Origin: Coriobacteriia bacterium
Lineage (GTDB): Bacteria > Actinomycetota > Coriobacteriia > Anaerosomatales > JAENZW01
NCBI GenBank assembly: GCA_029858605.1
Contig: JAOUET010000108.1
Location: 1-6,575, forward strand
Reading direction: 5' to 3'
DNA: 6,575 nt
Of this stretch, positions 6,404 to 6,575 are shown piece after piece. Each line of letters opens with the position of its first letter. The first letter of the stretch is position 1. The notes under the pieces were generated by a model. It did no database searches. It saw only the letters and a program-made list of their open reading frames with translations, and was not told the DNA's origin. A program made the position numbers and the translations under genes.

Positions 6404-6575
6404 CCTTTGTCCGTTCCTGCCATATCTCACTCCTCGGAACGCATTCAAAGGCGCCGACGGTCGGCTTCCTCGGCTGGTTCGGGCCGAGAGGGCTTGCGTC
6501 GATCGTATTCGCGCTCAGCATGCTCGGAAGGGGCCTGTCGAGCGAAGAGAGTCTGTTCGCGACCGTCGTGCTCAA
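6404..6575 (+). pseudogene. 5'-truncated, frameshifted NhaP-type Na+/H+ antiporter remnant (runs off right edge)
   Basis: From 6430 the plus strand encodes LLGTHSKAPTVGFLGWFGPR and then GLASIVFALSMLGRG, with LFATVVL at the edge. This is the conserved late membrane segment of CPA1 (NhaP-type) cation/proton antiporters, whose hallmark is GWFGPRGLASI. Just upstream, a different frame (6404-6427) reads PLSVPAIS, which would continue the family pattern (R-P-L-S-V then I-S-L-L-G-T) if one base had been lost near 6428. Family members are about 400 residues and this segment falls in the last quarter. The ~300 residues that should precede it are absent, because the minus-strand kinase gene starts at 6291. 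An in-frame ATG at 6349 exists but has no antiporter-like sequence after it until about 6430. I therefore call a remnant. The C-terminal end beyond the window is unseen, and a novel short protein cannot be fully excluded. Confidence 0.7.

Noticed and set aside
6180..6575. 131-codon minus-strand frame entering from the right edge and overlapping the kinase start
   Set aside because: Its translation has no recognisable features, it overlaps well-conserved kinase codons in another frame, and it runs opposite the antiporter remnant.
6349..6575. Complete small gene starting at ATG 6349 on the plus strand
   Set aside because: The codons between 6349 and about 6430 show no antiporter resemblance and no ribosome site is seen; a decayed remnant explains the pattern better.
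1..6575. CRISPR array, tRNA, insertion sequence or attachment site
   Set aside because: No spaced direct repeats, cloverleaf, transposase motif or terminal inverted repeats were seen on either strand.

Overview
The window is GC-rich bacterial DNA, almost fully coding, and nearly everything lies on the minus strand. A membrane-anchored Ser/Thr-kinase-like protein with four extracellular PASTA repeats, strong GGAGG-type ribosome binding sites and a GTG start fit an actinobacterium or another high-GC lineage that uses PASTA kinases. No rRNA or other taxonomic marker is present, so this is a lean and not an assignment.

Reading along the minus strand, right to left, six genes form one apparent operon with gaps of about 30, 30, 24, 56 and -4 bases. 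(1) 6291-4453 is a PASTA receptor kinase homologue whose catalytic loop is degenerate, so it is a predicted pseudokinase. (2) 4422-3583 is a six-helix voltage-gated K+ channel with a TTVGYGD filter. (3) 3552-2989 is an HdeD/DUF308 membrane protein. (4) 2964-1282 is a SulP anion transporter with a C-terminal STAS domain. (5) 1225-158 is an AI-2E/PerM-family membrane protein. (6) 161 to the left edge is the N-terminus of an unidentified membrane protein that overlaps gene 5 by four bases.

Right of the kinase, on the plus strand, about 280 bases hold the presumed operon promoter region with a 16-base inverted repeat. They also hold the C-terminal part of a NhaP-type Na+/H+ antiporter. Its N-terminal three quarters are absent, because the kinase gene occupies that space, and it appears frameshifted, so it is called a pseudogene remnant running off the right edge.

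The cluster reads as an envelope ion and pH homeostasis unit: a K+ channel, an anion transporter, an acid-resistance-type protein and an AI-2E-family protein, placed behind a wall-sensing PASTA protein that has probably lost catalysis and may act by binding. The functional link is inferred from gene order. The catalytic-site losses are read directly from the sequence.
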